Below, one piece after another: positions 9,758 through 18,759 of a stretch of DNA of 21,215 bases (the stretch's first letter is position 1; every line of letters begins with the position of its first letter). The stretch is taken from assembly GCF_000003815.2 (NCBI RefSeq), contig NC_049980.1:34698173-34719387 (forward strand), written 5' to 3'. The stretch is from Branchiostoma floridae (taxonomy: Eukaryota; Chordata; Leptocardii; Amphioxiformes; Branchiostomatidae). A program made the translations under genes and the position numbers. The notes under the pieces were generated by a model. The model was not told the origin of the DNA and did not search any database. It saw only the letters and a list, made by a program, of their open reading frames with translations.

Positions 9758-10805
9758 TTGCCCTGCTCCTCCTCGCGTTGCCGCGTCCCCCCGTGAGGGC
9801 CTGCCCGGCTTCCTGCCGCTGCCTGGATGATGCAGACAGAGTTCACTGCGAGGCCAAGAGCTTAACACGAGTTCCTCACTCCATCCCTTTCAACACCAGA
9901 AGGTTGTTCCTGGAATCCAACAAGATAGCTGAAGTCACCAGTGGTGATTTCGTAGGGTTGGGAAGCCTGACGCAACTGTACTTCACCGCTAACCACATCA
10001 CGCGGATCGCGTACGGCGCCTTCAGCACTCTGTCTCGCCTGACGTATCTTGACGTGAAGCACAACCGCATGTCCGCCATCCGCTCCGGCATGTTTGTCGG
10101 CCTGACGTCGCTGAAGCGGCTGATTCTGTCGTCCAACACGATCCGCAACATTGACGATGGCGCCTTCAACGATCTCACCAGCATCGAGAACCTGGATCTC
10201 TCCTATAACGCCATGTCCGTGGTGAACTCGGGCATGTTCGTGGGGCTGCACAACCTGAAGAACTTGGACATGAGCTTCAACAACATCAGCATCGTCAGGA
10301 GCAACACCTTCCGCCACCTGGTCAACCTGTCCTTCCTCAACCTCAACAACAACCGCCTCACCAACATCAAGCCGAAGACTTTCGTCGGGTTGGAGGTTCT
10401 TGATAACCTTCGCTTAGAGCAGAACAGGATTGTCAAGATCACAAACGGGGCTTTCCGGCCGCTGGAGAAGCTGTCGACGCTTAGCCTGCGGAGCAATCGC
10501 CTAAAGACCGTCACAAGCGGCATGCTGGACGGTCTGGAGAACTTAAACCAGCTGGAACTCTTCATCAACAGGATCAGCAGAGTTGAGGACGGCGCGTTCG
10601 GCCATCTTGTGAACCTGCGGATCCTGTGGTTGGACTGGAACAAGATGAGCGAGGTCTCACCTCTGACCTTTTCTGGGCTGACCAAGCTGGACTCCCTGAC
10701 TCTGAACAACAACAACCTGTCCCGGATCCGCGCAGGCGTGTTTGACGCCCTCCCCAGCCTGACGAAAGTCCGCCTGACCTCCAACCCGTGGAACTGCAAC
10801 TGCGG
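9706..10805 (+). CDS. LRR receptor-like protein, coding exon 1 (signal peptide, LRRNT, 12 LRRs)
   Basis: The upstream in-frame codons precede the first ATG (9706), which lies 19 bases after a clear acceptor (gtatccccag, AG 9686-9687). The N-terminus is a signal peptide with hydrophobic core LPVALLLLALP. Next comes an LRRNT cap with the pattern CPASCRCLDDADRVHC, then 12 consecutive 24-residue leucine-rich repeats of the extracellular 'typical' class (xLxxLxLxxNxIxxIxxGxFxxLx). The exon ends inside the LRRCT cap at NPWNCNC-G, with a consensus donor GG|GTGAGT after 10805. With exon 2 the protein is 461 residues. The family mediates cell-surface recognition (Nogo receptor, LINGO, Slit, lamprey VLR types); the ligand cannot be told from sequence. 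Overlapping minus-strand frames are shadows. Confidence 0.9.
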
Positions 10806-11461
10806 GTGAGTAACAATGTATACAACTGGCTGCGTCCCAAAGGCGTCGCCAAAAAGTACACAGAACACGTGGTGACTCATTTTGAAGACTCATATAATCA
10901 TGTATATATACTTAATGATTATTGGCATGAAAGTCTATCTGTCTTGGTACTTAAACATCCAACAAAGAAATTACAAATGAAATTATCTACTATCCCATCC
11001 TTCTCAAAATGCATTCAACTGACCAATCACTTGCATTACCTGACTTTATGTACACCTGACGTCGCCAAGTGTCAGGAAGTTATACCGCCCACCGTCTCTG
11101 TTGAGTGAAGATTGATGTGCTTTGATGAAGATGCATAAAAATATCGATATTTATTGAACGAAATATTTCCATCTTTCTCTCCTGTTATTTTTCACAGATG
11201 TACGCGCGCACACACTCACGCACACTCAAAGACGCACACACATACCGACACACAAACACGTACACATACAAACCGGTAAACTTGACGTTAATATCAACTG
11301 TACAAATATCCCTCTGTAGCCTTGTGGAGTTGTGGAATTGGATGATGATGTGTACCATACGCATTCTACGTTTTAGCTACTCTTCCCATTCACGTGTGCG
11401 CACGCACACACGCACACACAAAATCTAACGCTATATTTATTGTACAAACCTACCCCTGTAG
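10806..11461 (+). other. Intron in the LRRCT cap, with a decoy copy of its own 3' end
   Basis: The intron starts GTGAGT and ends in tacccctgtag|cc. Its distal half contains CA-rich runs (about 11202-11270 and 11396-11420), each followed by a copy of the acceptor region. The upstream copy is listed separately. An apparent ORF entering the intron from the exon is only read-through in another frame. Confidence 0.8.
11287..11344 (+). pseudogene. Duplicated acceptor plus start of LRRCT exon (decoy or alternative exon)
   Basis: The segment 'tgtacaaatatccctctgta' followed by 'gccttgtggagttgtggaat' is a close copy of the real exon border 142 bp downstream (tgtacaaacctacccctgta, gccttgtggagctgtggaac). 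Splicing to AG 11318-11319 keeps frame: the LRRCT begins GLVELWNWM as in the real exon, then diverges into MMCTIRILRFSYSSHS and ends at a stop at 11426-11428. The predicted isoform of 402 residues would lack the remaining LRRCT cysteines, the stalk and the hydrophobic C-terminal signal. It would therefore be secreted and probably misfolded at the cap. It may be an inert duplicate. Confidence 0.75.
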
Positions 11462-11747
11462 CCTTGTGGAGCTGTGGAACTGGATGAAGGATACAAACAT
11501 CACCTACAAGACGCCGAGATGCGCCTCTCCCCCGGCCCTTAAAGACGTTCCCATCGCGAACGTGAGTCTGGCGGAGTTCGACTGTGTGCCTACAGAGGCG
11601 CCTGACGTCACGACCCTCCCCACCGACTGGCACGGCGGGAACTCCACGTCCTCCGCACCGGGCGGGTTAGCCGCGCTGGGGGCGGGCAGATGGGGGCTGG
11701 TGGGCCTGGTGGTCGTGTGGGCTGGGACTTTTATTCCCTCACTCTAG
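11462..11747 (+). CDS. LRR receptor-like protein, coding exon 2 (LRRCT, stalk, GPI-type signal)
   Basis: The exon is joined in phase 2 to the exon ending at 10805 and completes NPWNCNCGLVELWNWM...., an LRRCT cap whose later cysteines are in TPRCASPP and AEFDC. A short Thr/Pro/Gly-rich stalk (TEAPDVTTLPTDWHGGNSTS) follows. The chain then ends in a hydrophobic stretch (GLVGLVVVWAGTFIPSL) that runs to the stop with no cytoplasmic residues. This is the pattern of a GPI-attachment signal, not a receptor transmembrane segment. NITY, NVSL and NSTS are potential N-glycosylation sites. The layout SP-LRRNT-LRRs-LRRCT-stalk-GPI is shared by Nogo receptors and by lamprey VLR and VLR-like proteins. Confidence 0.85.
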
Positions 11748-11789
11748 AAACATGTGCAGCACTGGAATTCTATACTTCTCGTGCATTTC

Positions 11790-11795
11790 AATAAA
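11790..11795 (+). terminator. Poly(A) signal AATAAA of the LRR gene
   Basis: AATAAA lies 43 bases after the LRR stop codon (11745-11747), which would give a very short 3' UTR. It is the closest and most likely cleavage signal for this gene. Confidence 0.6.
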
Positions 11796-12420
11796 CCCTG
11801 ACTATGAGAATGGAGGAGACGCAGAGGGAGGCCATGCACCAGGTGGAGAGACAACCTGCAGAAACACCTAGGTCCCACCTGGCCACAGACTGCGAGATGC
11901 AAAAGAGTCTGGAGTAGTTCAAGGGAGGGGTTCCTCAGAGAGAGTGACAATGTTCTGCCATGAGAGGAAGAGACTATAGCTATAAATCCCGTACTATCTT
12001 ACGTTTTCAGCTTTACAAAGAAGCAAGAAGAATCGGAATCCGCTAAACTACGACACTCCGTCGATTTGAAGGACGGGCCTTTTTTGTTGAAGATGTTCAT
12101 CAGGTTACGTATGAAAACAATTACTCCAAATTTTTTTCAAGCAATGACTGTTTTTTAGTCTCTTACTTTGTATCTTAACTGTTCTTGTGCATTGAAAATG
12201 ATTTTTATGTAACAGATACAAATTCGCCCTTGTACGTCTGCTGTACTGATTTTTTATCAAGACAGTCGTCTACTATATTAGTAGTCTCTACAACGTAACG
12301 GGTGCAAATAACTGACAACCAAACATGATAGTTTAAACACCAACTGTCGCACGCATCAGATATATACGGCATCGCAGACAGTGCAGACGCTGAGGTAAAT
12401 AAAGATGATTTATTGATTAA
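11796..12420. other. Intergenic, nothing recognised
   Basis: No ORF with coding character or element ends can be supported between the LRR gene poly(A) signal and the GGTT microsatellite. Confidence 0.5.
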
Positions 12421-12423
12421 GAT

Positions 12424-12503
12424 TGTTGGTTGGTTGGTTGGTTGGCTGGTTGGCTGATTGGTTGGTTGGTTGGTTGGTTGGTTGGTTGGTTGGTTGGTTG
12501 GTT
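12424..12503. repeat. GGTT microsatellite
   Basis: About 80 bp of (GGTT)n has two or three interruptions (ggctggttggctgatt). The minus-strand Asn-Gln-Pro-Thr repeat ORFs across it are a by-product. Confidence 0.95.
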
Positions 12504-12893
12504 CGCTGGCTTTAGCTTCGCACATTCTGTGTGGTACATTGTAGGTAATAAGTCAAAGTAAAATACCTCATTGTCTGTTCTCATCAAGACTACAAATACC
12601 ACCGTACACGAAGACATCTTATCTGTGAATTCATCGACAGTTTCACAAACGTTTCTCCTGATTCCTTCTGACGCCCAACCAGACTTTATAACCCCTAATC
12701 TACTGCGGAGATCTCATCTTTCATCTCCGCCATTTGTCACCAGTACATAAAGCCGTCAGCTGAGGCCTATAACCTGGAACTGATTACCATTGATCGTACA
12801 AGAACATCGCGGACGGGTACAGAGGTTAAGTGTACCCGTAGACTAATAGTGGACGTGCCGACTGATTAGTATCTAATACCAGCTCAAAAATGA

Positions 12894-13088
12894 ACTAGAA
12901 ACAGTCATGCTTTCAAGTACCATAGTTACCAACCTAGGATTGATGTGTTCAAAAATTCTTATTTCCCCAAAACTATGGAGTGGAATTTGTTATCACGAAG
13001 CACAGTAGGGGCATCTTCTCTGGGTAGTTTTAAAGAACTCTTGCAGATAGATGTGCAAAAATTAGGTGTGACGGATCGTTCAGTGTAA
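12894..13088 (+). pseudogene. Non-LTR retrotransposon (LINE) reverse transcriptase C-terminus, 5'-truncated relic
   Basis: An open 64-codon tail ends with TAA at 13086-13088. It contains the typical C-terminal signature of CR1/Jockey-like LINE polyproteins: ...PRIDVFKNSYFPKTMEWN followed by LLS...SLGSFKELL, comparable to the general pattern 'R-D-x-FKxSFFPRTIxxWNxLP'. A stop codon (12891-12893) interrupts the frame upstream, so the copy is dead. The 50-bp repeats at 13121 directly downstream would be its 3' tail. Confidence 0.65.
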
Positions 13089-13120
13089 TATAACCAGCTG
13101 CTGCCGCGCCGCGTGCCTGC

Positions 13121-13221
13121 GAAGCTGGTGTGTTACACCGAATGGTGGTTATGCTGGCTATATAGATACAGAAGCTGGTGTGTTACGCCGAAAGGCGGTT
13201 ATACCGGCTATAACAGATACA
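13121..13221 (+). repeat. LINE 3' tail: two 50-bp tandem repeats
   Basis: 'gaagctggtgtgttacaccg' ...'gatacag' occurs at 13121-13170 and, in diverged form, at 13171-13221. It follows the LINE stop codon after 'agctgctgccgcgccgcgtg'. The same unit is found at 19849-20035, which supports a dispersed element with a repetitive 3' end. Confidence 0.7.
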
Positions 13222-13854
13222 AAAGTGGGTGAAATGTTCCCCTTGTATTCGGTAGATGCTTGGTTGAGTCATACCGCAAACTCTTCAATCTAATTGTTAC
13301 ATGCTGCTTTGTCTACTTGGCACTCAGCATTCAGGAAAGAGCAGGGTACTTGAACAAGCACACCTCTAGCATTGGACCAGACCCTGCTTTAGTGATTGTT
13401 GTGCTGTGTGGCCCAAGTAAAAGGACCTGTGTGGAGATAGGCGTTGCACTATATGCACCATCTGGTGCGGAAAGTACGAACATGTACGTTGCTCAGAGAT
13501 GAGCATCTCAATCGTACTCATATAGCATATCCAGGACAACAATGTTATCATGATGGGAAAAGGCGTTGTCTACAAATGCATACACAACAGATATCTATCT
13601 CTGACTCACTGTTTGCGCAGTGTTTCACTGGCACGAGGTGACCAACCCTACTCTATCAATGCACAGCTGCGCAGTAGTCATGAAACCAGCCAGTAAAGTA
13701 ATCCAGTATGACGTTTATGGTGCGAACGCTGACGAACTATTACAATGTAATGACCTGTTGAATGAATCATAGTGGCTTTATTGTGCGACGATTGTAAAAA
13801 AAAGGAAAAGAAGTCATGTAGTATTTTTGAGACCATACGGGAAGTAGTTTGTTA
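13222..13854. other. Intergenic, nothing recognised
   Basis: Short ORFs on both strands (for example 13260-13502) lack an ATG in good context, splice borders or recognisable motifs. Nothing is called. Confidence 0.45.
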
Positions 13855-13859
13855 TTTAC

Positions 13860-14050
13860 TGTGTCTAGGTCACGGTTACGTATTGGAAGTTCTTCCACCG
13901 CCTTTAACCTCCTCAACAGAAATCTTATACGCATATTTATACATGGGTGTAGTGAGTAAAGTTGACTCAAGTGTCTTGTTAAGGACATGACGTTTAGCCA
14001 GGAATCGAACTTACGAACTCACGATCTCGTGTCCGCTTGTCACTCAACGC
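13860..14050 (-). mobile_element. tRNA-derived SINE relic
   Basis: Read on the minus strand, the segment starts near 14050 with tRNA-like Pol III promoter boxes. There is an A-box-like TGACAAGCGGAC (complement of 14031-14042), then about 20 bases on a B-box-like AGTTCGATTCC (complement of 14001-14011; consensus GGTTCGANNCC). The part after the tRNA head ('tccttaacaagacacttga' and onward) resembles the repeats near 130-200 and 14.94 kb. It does not fold into a full tRNA by eye, so it is not a tRNA gene. Confidence 0.5.
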
Positions 14051-14322
14051 CAATTGTATATGTATAGATACTTGTTCACACATGGCAGTTGAGCTATTCC
14101 TAATATCTAACAATAACATCTTCTTTTATGGTTAACAGTAAAATACTATCACGTAAATGCTAATAGCGGTAAACAATATGTTACCGCCAATTGTATATGT
14201 ATAGATACTTGTTCACACATGGCAGTTGAGCTATTCCTAATATCTAACAATAACTTATCTTCTTTTATGGTTAACAGTAAAATGCTATCACGTAAATGCT
14301 AATAGCGGTAAACAATATGTTA
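14048..14322. repeat. Tandem duplication of a 137-139 bp unit
   Basis: Copy 1 (14048-14184) and copy 2 (14185-14322) both begin CGCCAATTGTATATGTATAG and include 'ggcagttgagctattcctaa'. They differ by a short insertion (ttatctt versus atctt) and one A/G change. The junction contains an imperfect palindrome, GCGGTAAACAATATGTTACC. Confidence 0.9.
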
Positions 14323-14609
14323 ATAACAGTATTGATAACATATTATATCAGTGAATATGGACCAACCATCCGCGGGGATCTACGTGTTGCCGTGAAGGTA
14401 CTCATGCGAAACGCGTTTTGTGTTTGACATACTTGTACTTATCAAATATTCATGATCCAATGTGCACAACCCCGGAATTATATGCTTTATAGTTGCTAAT
14501 TCCACTTCTCTTTATTGTTGTCTTGTATACTACATCAGAATCTATTATCTCTCTCCTGTTAGAGAAAATATCGTTGCCCCTTAGCGCCCGATAGGACGTC
14601 TGAGAAGAA

Positions 14610-14757
14610 GGTGGGAGGGTCAGGTCTTCTTCATCACACTTGGAGAGCTAGCGGACACCAGAGCCAAATGGAGGTGCTGTGCCAAAAATAGACCAGCCTT
14701 GGGACAGATGTCTACAGCAACCGACATGCGTCAGAACCTGATGTCTGCTGATAGGTG
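14610..14757 (+). pseudogene. Second LINE-like C-terminal relic
   Basis: One frame is open from about 14610 to a TGA at 14755-14757. It reads RRWEGQVFFITLGELADTRAKWRC..., then ends ...MRQNLMSADR and is followed by a short TGAT run. An 'RW...LA.DR..WR' C-terminus followed by a simple repeat is typical of some LINE clades. The stretch is short and no catalytic motifs are included, so this is tentative. Confidence 0.4.
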
Positions 14758-14814
14758 ATTGATTGATTGATATTGGGTGGAGGTAATTGTAGCTCCTTAG
14801 ACTCTGTAAGGCTG

Positions 14815-14995
14815 TACAAGCAGTGCGCTGTTATCCTCTGTGTCTAGGGCACGGTACTGGTAGGCAGACTCCACCCCTCTCCTTCCATATCTCCTTACCT
14901 TCGGATCCGACCTCAGGTACTCAATTTTATTTCACACCTGGGTGGAGTGATAAATATAGTGCACAGGGTCTCTCCCAAGGGCGTATTGTCTAACC
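14815..14995. repeat. Dispersed SINE-family segment upstream of the channel gene
   Basis: 'ctgtgtctagggcacggtac' resembles 'ctgtgtctaggtcacggtta' at 13859. 'cacctgggtggagtg...aaggg' near 14935 resembles the other family copies. The segment carries no gene. Any promoter of the DEG/ENaC-type gene would have to lie in or after it; I see no convincing TATA box. Confidence 0.4.
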
Positions 14996-15189
14996 ACGAC
15001 TGTCAGGCATCATCTGATCCCTGCTTACTATAGCCACCCTGCCATTCAACCCCACATCCGTTACGGTATTGTGAAACGATAATCGCAACTTGTGACCAGT
15101 TCGTCCTGGTGAAACTGGACGTTCCGTAACAGCAGCCAGGTAGTACTACCTGTTGCGCTGACGTGTACGTCAGACAGGTGCGTTCCAAG

Positions 15190-18100
15190 ATGGCGGATAG
15201 CACCTCCCTGGGCGGGCTGTGGAAAGACTTCCGCGAAAACTCCTCGGCGCACGGCATCCCTCGCACGAGCACGGCCCGGTCCCTGGTGCGCCGCGTCATG
15301 TGGTCCCTCCTGTTCCTCGGTGCGTGCGCCTACTTCTGCTTCAACTTCCACGGCATCCTGCTGAAGTATTTCTCCTACCCTGTGGTGACCAACGTGGAGA
15401 TAGACTCTAAACCCGAGATCACCTTTCCTGCCGTTGCCATCTGTAACCTGAACGCCGTGAGGCGCTCCAAGCTCAACCTAACTGAAGCTGTGCCACGGGA
15501 GGAGAGGAGGAAGAGGAGGGAAGCAGACACAGGGCCCTCGGGTGCTACAGGGACCTCGGGTACTACAGAGACATCGCCTATTACAGAGACCTCGGCTTAC
15601 CGATCTACCGCATGGACATCTGGCACTTCAGAGACCTCGGGTACTACAGAGAACCCGGGTATTACAGAGACCTCGGCTACTACAGGGGCCTCGGCTACTG
15701 GAGAGAACTCGGATACTTCAGAGACCTCGGCTACTACAGAGACCTCGGCTACTACAGACAACTTGGGCACTGCAGAGACCTTGGGTACTACAGAGACCTC
15801 GGGTAGTACAGGGACCTCGGGTACTACAGAGACATCGGGTAGTACAGACAACTTGGGTACTACAGAGACCTCGGGAACTACAAGGACCTCGGGTGCTACA
15901 GAGAACTCGAGTAATACAGGGACCTCGTCAACTGGAGAGACATCGGGAACTACAGAGACCTCGGCTGCTGGAGAGAACTCGGGTACTACAGACAACTTGG
16001 GCACTTCAGAGACATCGGGTACTACAAGAACCTCGGGTGCTACAGAGGCCTCGGGCACTACAGAGACATCGGTTACTACCGGGATCTCGGGTATTACCGG
16101 GACCTCGGGTACTGCAGAGACCTCAGGTACTACAGAGACCTCGGGAACTACAAGGACCTCGGGTACTACAGGGACCTCGGGAACTACAGAGACATCGGGT
16201 ACTACTGGGACCTCGGGAACAACAGGGACCTCGGCTACTGCAGTTTCAAGTACAAATGCTGCATCAGGCACCATGACATCAACAGGTAGCGTCTCTACAT
16301 TGACAGAAGCTGAAAACACTTCAGACCATCACCATAACATGACAACATCGCTAACAGGAAATACTGCACCACTGATGACTATGCTGGACGGAGATCCGGG
16401 CAACATAACGAATGAGACAACAACAACAATAACAACATCGTCGTCTTCAGAATCCACAAGCAATTCACCAGCGGCAACAGTGATAACTAATAACGCCACA
16501 ATATCCACAGAGAAGGAAACGGCTACACTGGAGACCACGGGATCACTACTGAGTTCTGCAGCAGAACAAACTACAGTGCCGTCGGACACTACGATGGGGA
16601 TTTCTGTCGCACCAACCACTACCGCTTCAGAAAGTACTACAGTCGCGCCTCGTGGTGCCACTGGAACATCAGGCACGGAAACTTCGGTATCAGACGTGTC
16701 AGAATTATTACCCACTTCGTTACATACTGCTGTGACATCACAGAGTCCACCTTCGCCAAGCACTGTAACATTTGAAATGTCATCAGCAAACACTGTACCA
16801 CCAAATACAGTACCAGCAACCACAGTTCCCTCAGATACCACGGTGACATTGAACGCATTGCCCAATACAACTTCACCATCGGACGACACAACAATACCAC
16901 AGTTAGCACAGACCACGTCCCGACAAACAGCTAGAGTAGTGAGTACTTCATCCGCAAATACGGTGCAATCAAACGTGTCACAAGAAACTACTGTGCAATG
17001 GAGCTCTTCGGCACAAACGATACCGCCAAACCCTTCCCAAGGCTCCACTACTGTAACTTGGAACACTTCACTATCAAGCATGATGTCCTCACATATTCCC
17101 CAAGAGACCACTGCTATACGAGACACAACAACAACAAGTGCAAAGGCGTCAAGACCATCGCAACAGACAACGGTTACAGATGACACTTCAGCAAACTCTA
17201 CGGCATCCAACTCTTCACGACAGAGCAGTACTAGTGTTCAAGGGACCGCTTCAGCAACTGCAACGACATCGGATATTTTACAAGAGACCACTATAATAGA
17301 GATTACTACAGAAATTGCGATGACATCAGAGATAATACAAGATACCACCATCGTAATAAATTGGGAAACTTCAACGGCAAACACTGTATCGCCGAATGCG
17401 TCACAAGAGAGCAATACAACCCAATCCAATTCATCAGTAAATGTGGTGTCCCAAGAGACCACTGTGCTGTGGAACACCTCTGTAAGCGCATTGACATCGT
17501 CCACAACACAGGATTCCACTGTGGCAAGCAATACGTCAACACCGGACACCTTTGTGACATCTGCTACATCGCCAGCATTGACAACTGCACGAGAGGAGGC
17601 TTCTTCAACAAATGCCAATGCATCAAACGCAACACGTACTTCTGTTATTCCACCAGAGATCACTTCGCCATCGCACAACGTCTCAACACATGTAGTATCA
17701 ACGATCACTGCTGCAAAAGAGACCTTTGTACCATTGAATACATCGACGCTTGACACCAAAGTTACACCCACCTTGCCACAAAATACGACTTTGATAACAA
17801 TGGAAGCTTCATCGGAACACACAATGGCATCAAACATGTCCCATGAGACCACTTTGGAATTGGACACACTACCACCGACTACTGTAGCTACGTCCGATAT
17901 AGCGCAAAGCACTTTTATATCTGTGAATACAACAACAGCTAGGGCCGTTGGGACAACAAACGTGTCAAGAAATTCCACTTTGACAACGCACACACCAAAA
18001 GGAACCACTCCGTCGGAGGAAAACGCATTCACATCAGTGACTTCTGAGTCACCACAGGGTACAACTCTGTCGTCTGACCATTCTTCCATCACTGTAGTAA

Positions 18101-18759
18101 GATCAACCATGTCAGAAGATAACACGATTTCCTCCTTGCCTGTTAGCAACAGTACGGCAGGAACAACGTTACCAGAGACCGCTACCGTCACAACATCGGG
18201 CAGTTCCTCAGAAACCACGACAATGCCAACCACTTTACACGGTGCTGATCCGCCATCAAGTGATGCACCACAAACCGCAATCACGTCAAGTCTGACACCG
18301 GGTGAAACTTCGTCATCAAACACGTCATCAAAAACCTCCTTGGCCTCGAACACGTCACAGCAGAGCACTCTGACGTCAGCAACGTCACAACAGACAACGA
18401 TGACGTCAGACGTTTTGTCATCAACGGCCAATCATGAGCATTCAGCGATTACGTCCCGAATGACGACAGCGACAATGGTCACTTTACAAGACACCAGTGG
18501 CAACTCGACACTGCCAACAGTGGACACTGCCCCACAGAACTCGTCATCCGGAACAACAAGATCCCCAACATCAAAAGTAATAAGTTCATCTCAGGCAAAT
18601 GTGACCGCTGAGATACAGACATCTTCATTCGTGCGCGATTCTGCACCAAAAGGTTCGTCAGAAGTATCTACAACAGAGGTACCGAGCACACCGGAGGACG
18701 ACAGGGTAGGTCAAAGTACAAGTGAGACAACACATCCTTTGTCTACAACAACTATTGAC
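15190..18759 (+). CDS. DEG/ENaC-family sodium channel, first coding exon with giant mucin-like insert
   Basis: ATG 15190 has a strong context (AAGATGG); upstream in-frame codons contain no ATG. The 1,190 residues split into two parts. Residues 1-110 are DEG/ENaC-like: the gating HG motif at 21-22 (SSAHGIPRTST), TM1 at about 36-58 (VMWSLLFLGACAYFCF), and the post-TM1 block EITFPAVAICNLNAVRRSKL at 76-95. Then comes the polybasic VPREERRKRREA (101-112). Residues 113-1190 are an extracellular Ser/Thr-rich, cysteine-free mucin-like domain. It starts with about 39 hexapeptides (TSGTTE/TSGTTG) and continues as less regular Thr/Ser sequence with many N-x-S/T sites. The exon ends at a donor ATTGAC|GTGAGT, phase 0. 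Function: an amiloride-type trimeric Na+ channel subunit, with the insert forming a glycosylated stalk (inferred). Minus-strand and alternate frames are shadows. Confidence 0.85.
15541..16250 (+). repeat. 18-bp coding minisatellite (TSGTTE hexapeptides)
   Basis: About 39 copies of an 18-bp unit close to 'acctcgggtactacagag' lie in the channel exon. Variant units (for example those encoding DNLGT near 15755, 15845 and 15990) recur at spacings that are multiples of 18, so blocks of several units were copied together. Because 18 is divisible by 3 and the unit lacks stops in most frames, long ORFs also appear in the other sense frames and on the minus strand. Confidence 0.9.

Noticed and set aside
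9862-10893. Minus-strand ORFs opposite the LRR exon
   Set aside because: Shadows of the regular LRR coding sequence; no independent motifs.
12205-12617. Minus-strand ORFs with Asn-Gln-Pro-Thr repeats
   Set aside because: Translation of the GGTT microsatellite.
14001-14050. Possible tRNA gene on the minus strand
   Set aside because: A- and B-box-like motifs are present but acceptor and anticodon stems do not pair; fits a SINE head better.
15542-16276. Sense ORF of QRPRVL repeats in another frame
   Set aside because: It arises from the 18-bp repeat; the TSGTTE frame continues into the channel and mucin sequence on both sides, so it is the coding frame.
16329-18431. Long minus-strand ORFs (about 293 and 397 codons) opposite the mucin exon
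   Set aside because: They are the complement of Thr/Ser codon-rich sequence, giving Val/Ser/Asp-rich low-complexity frames with no domain, splice sites or start context.
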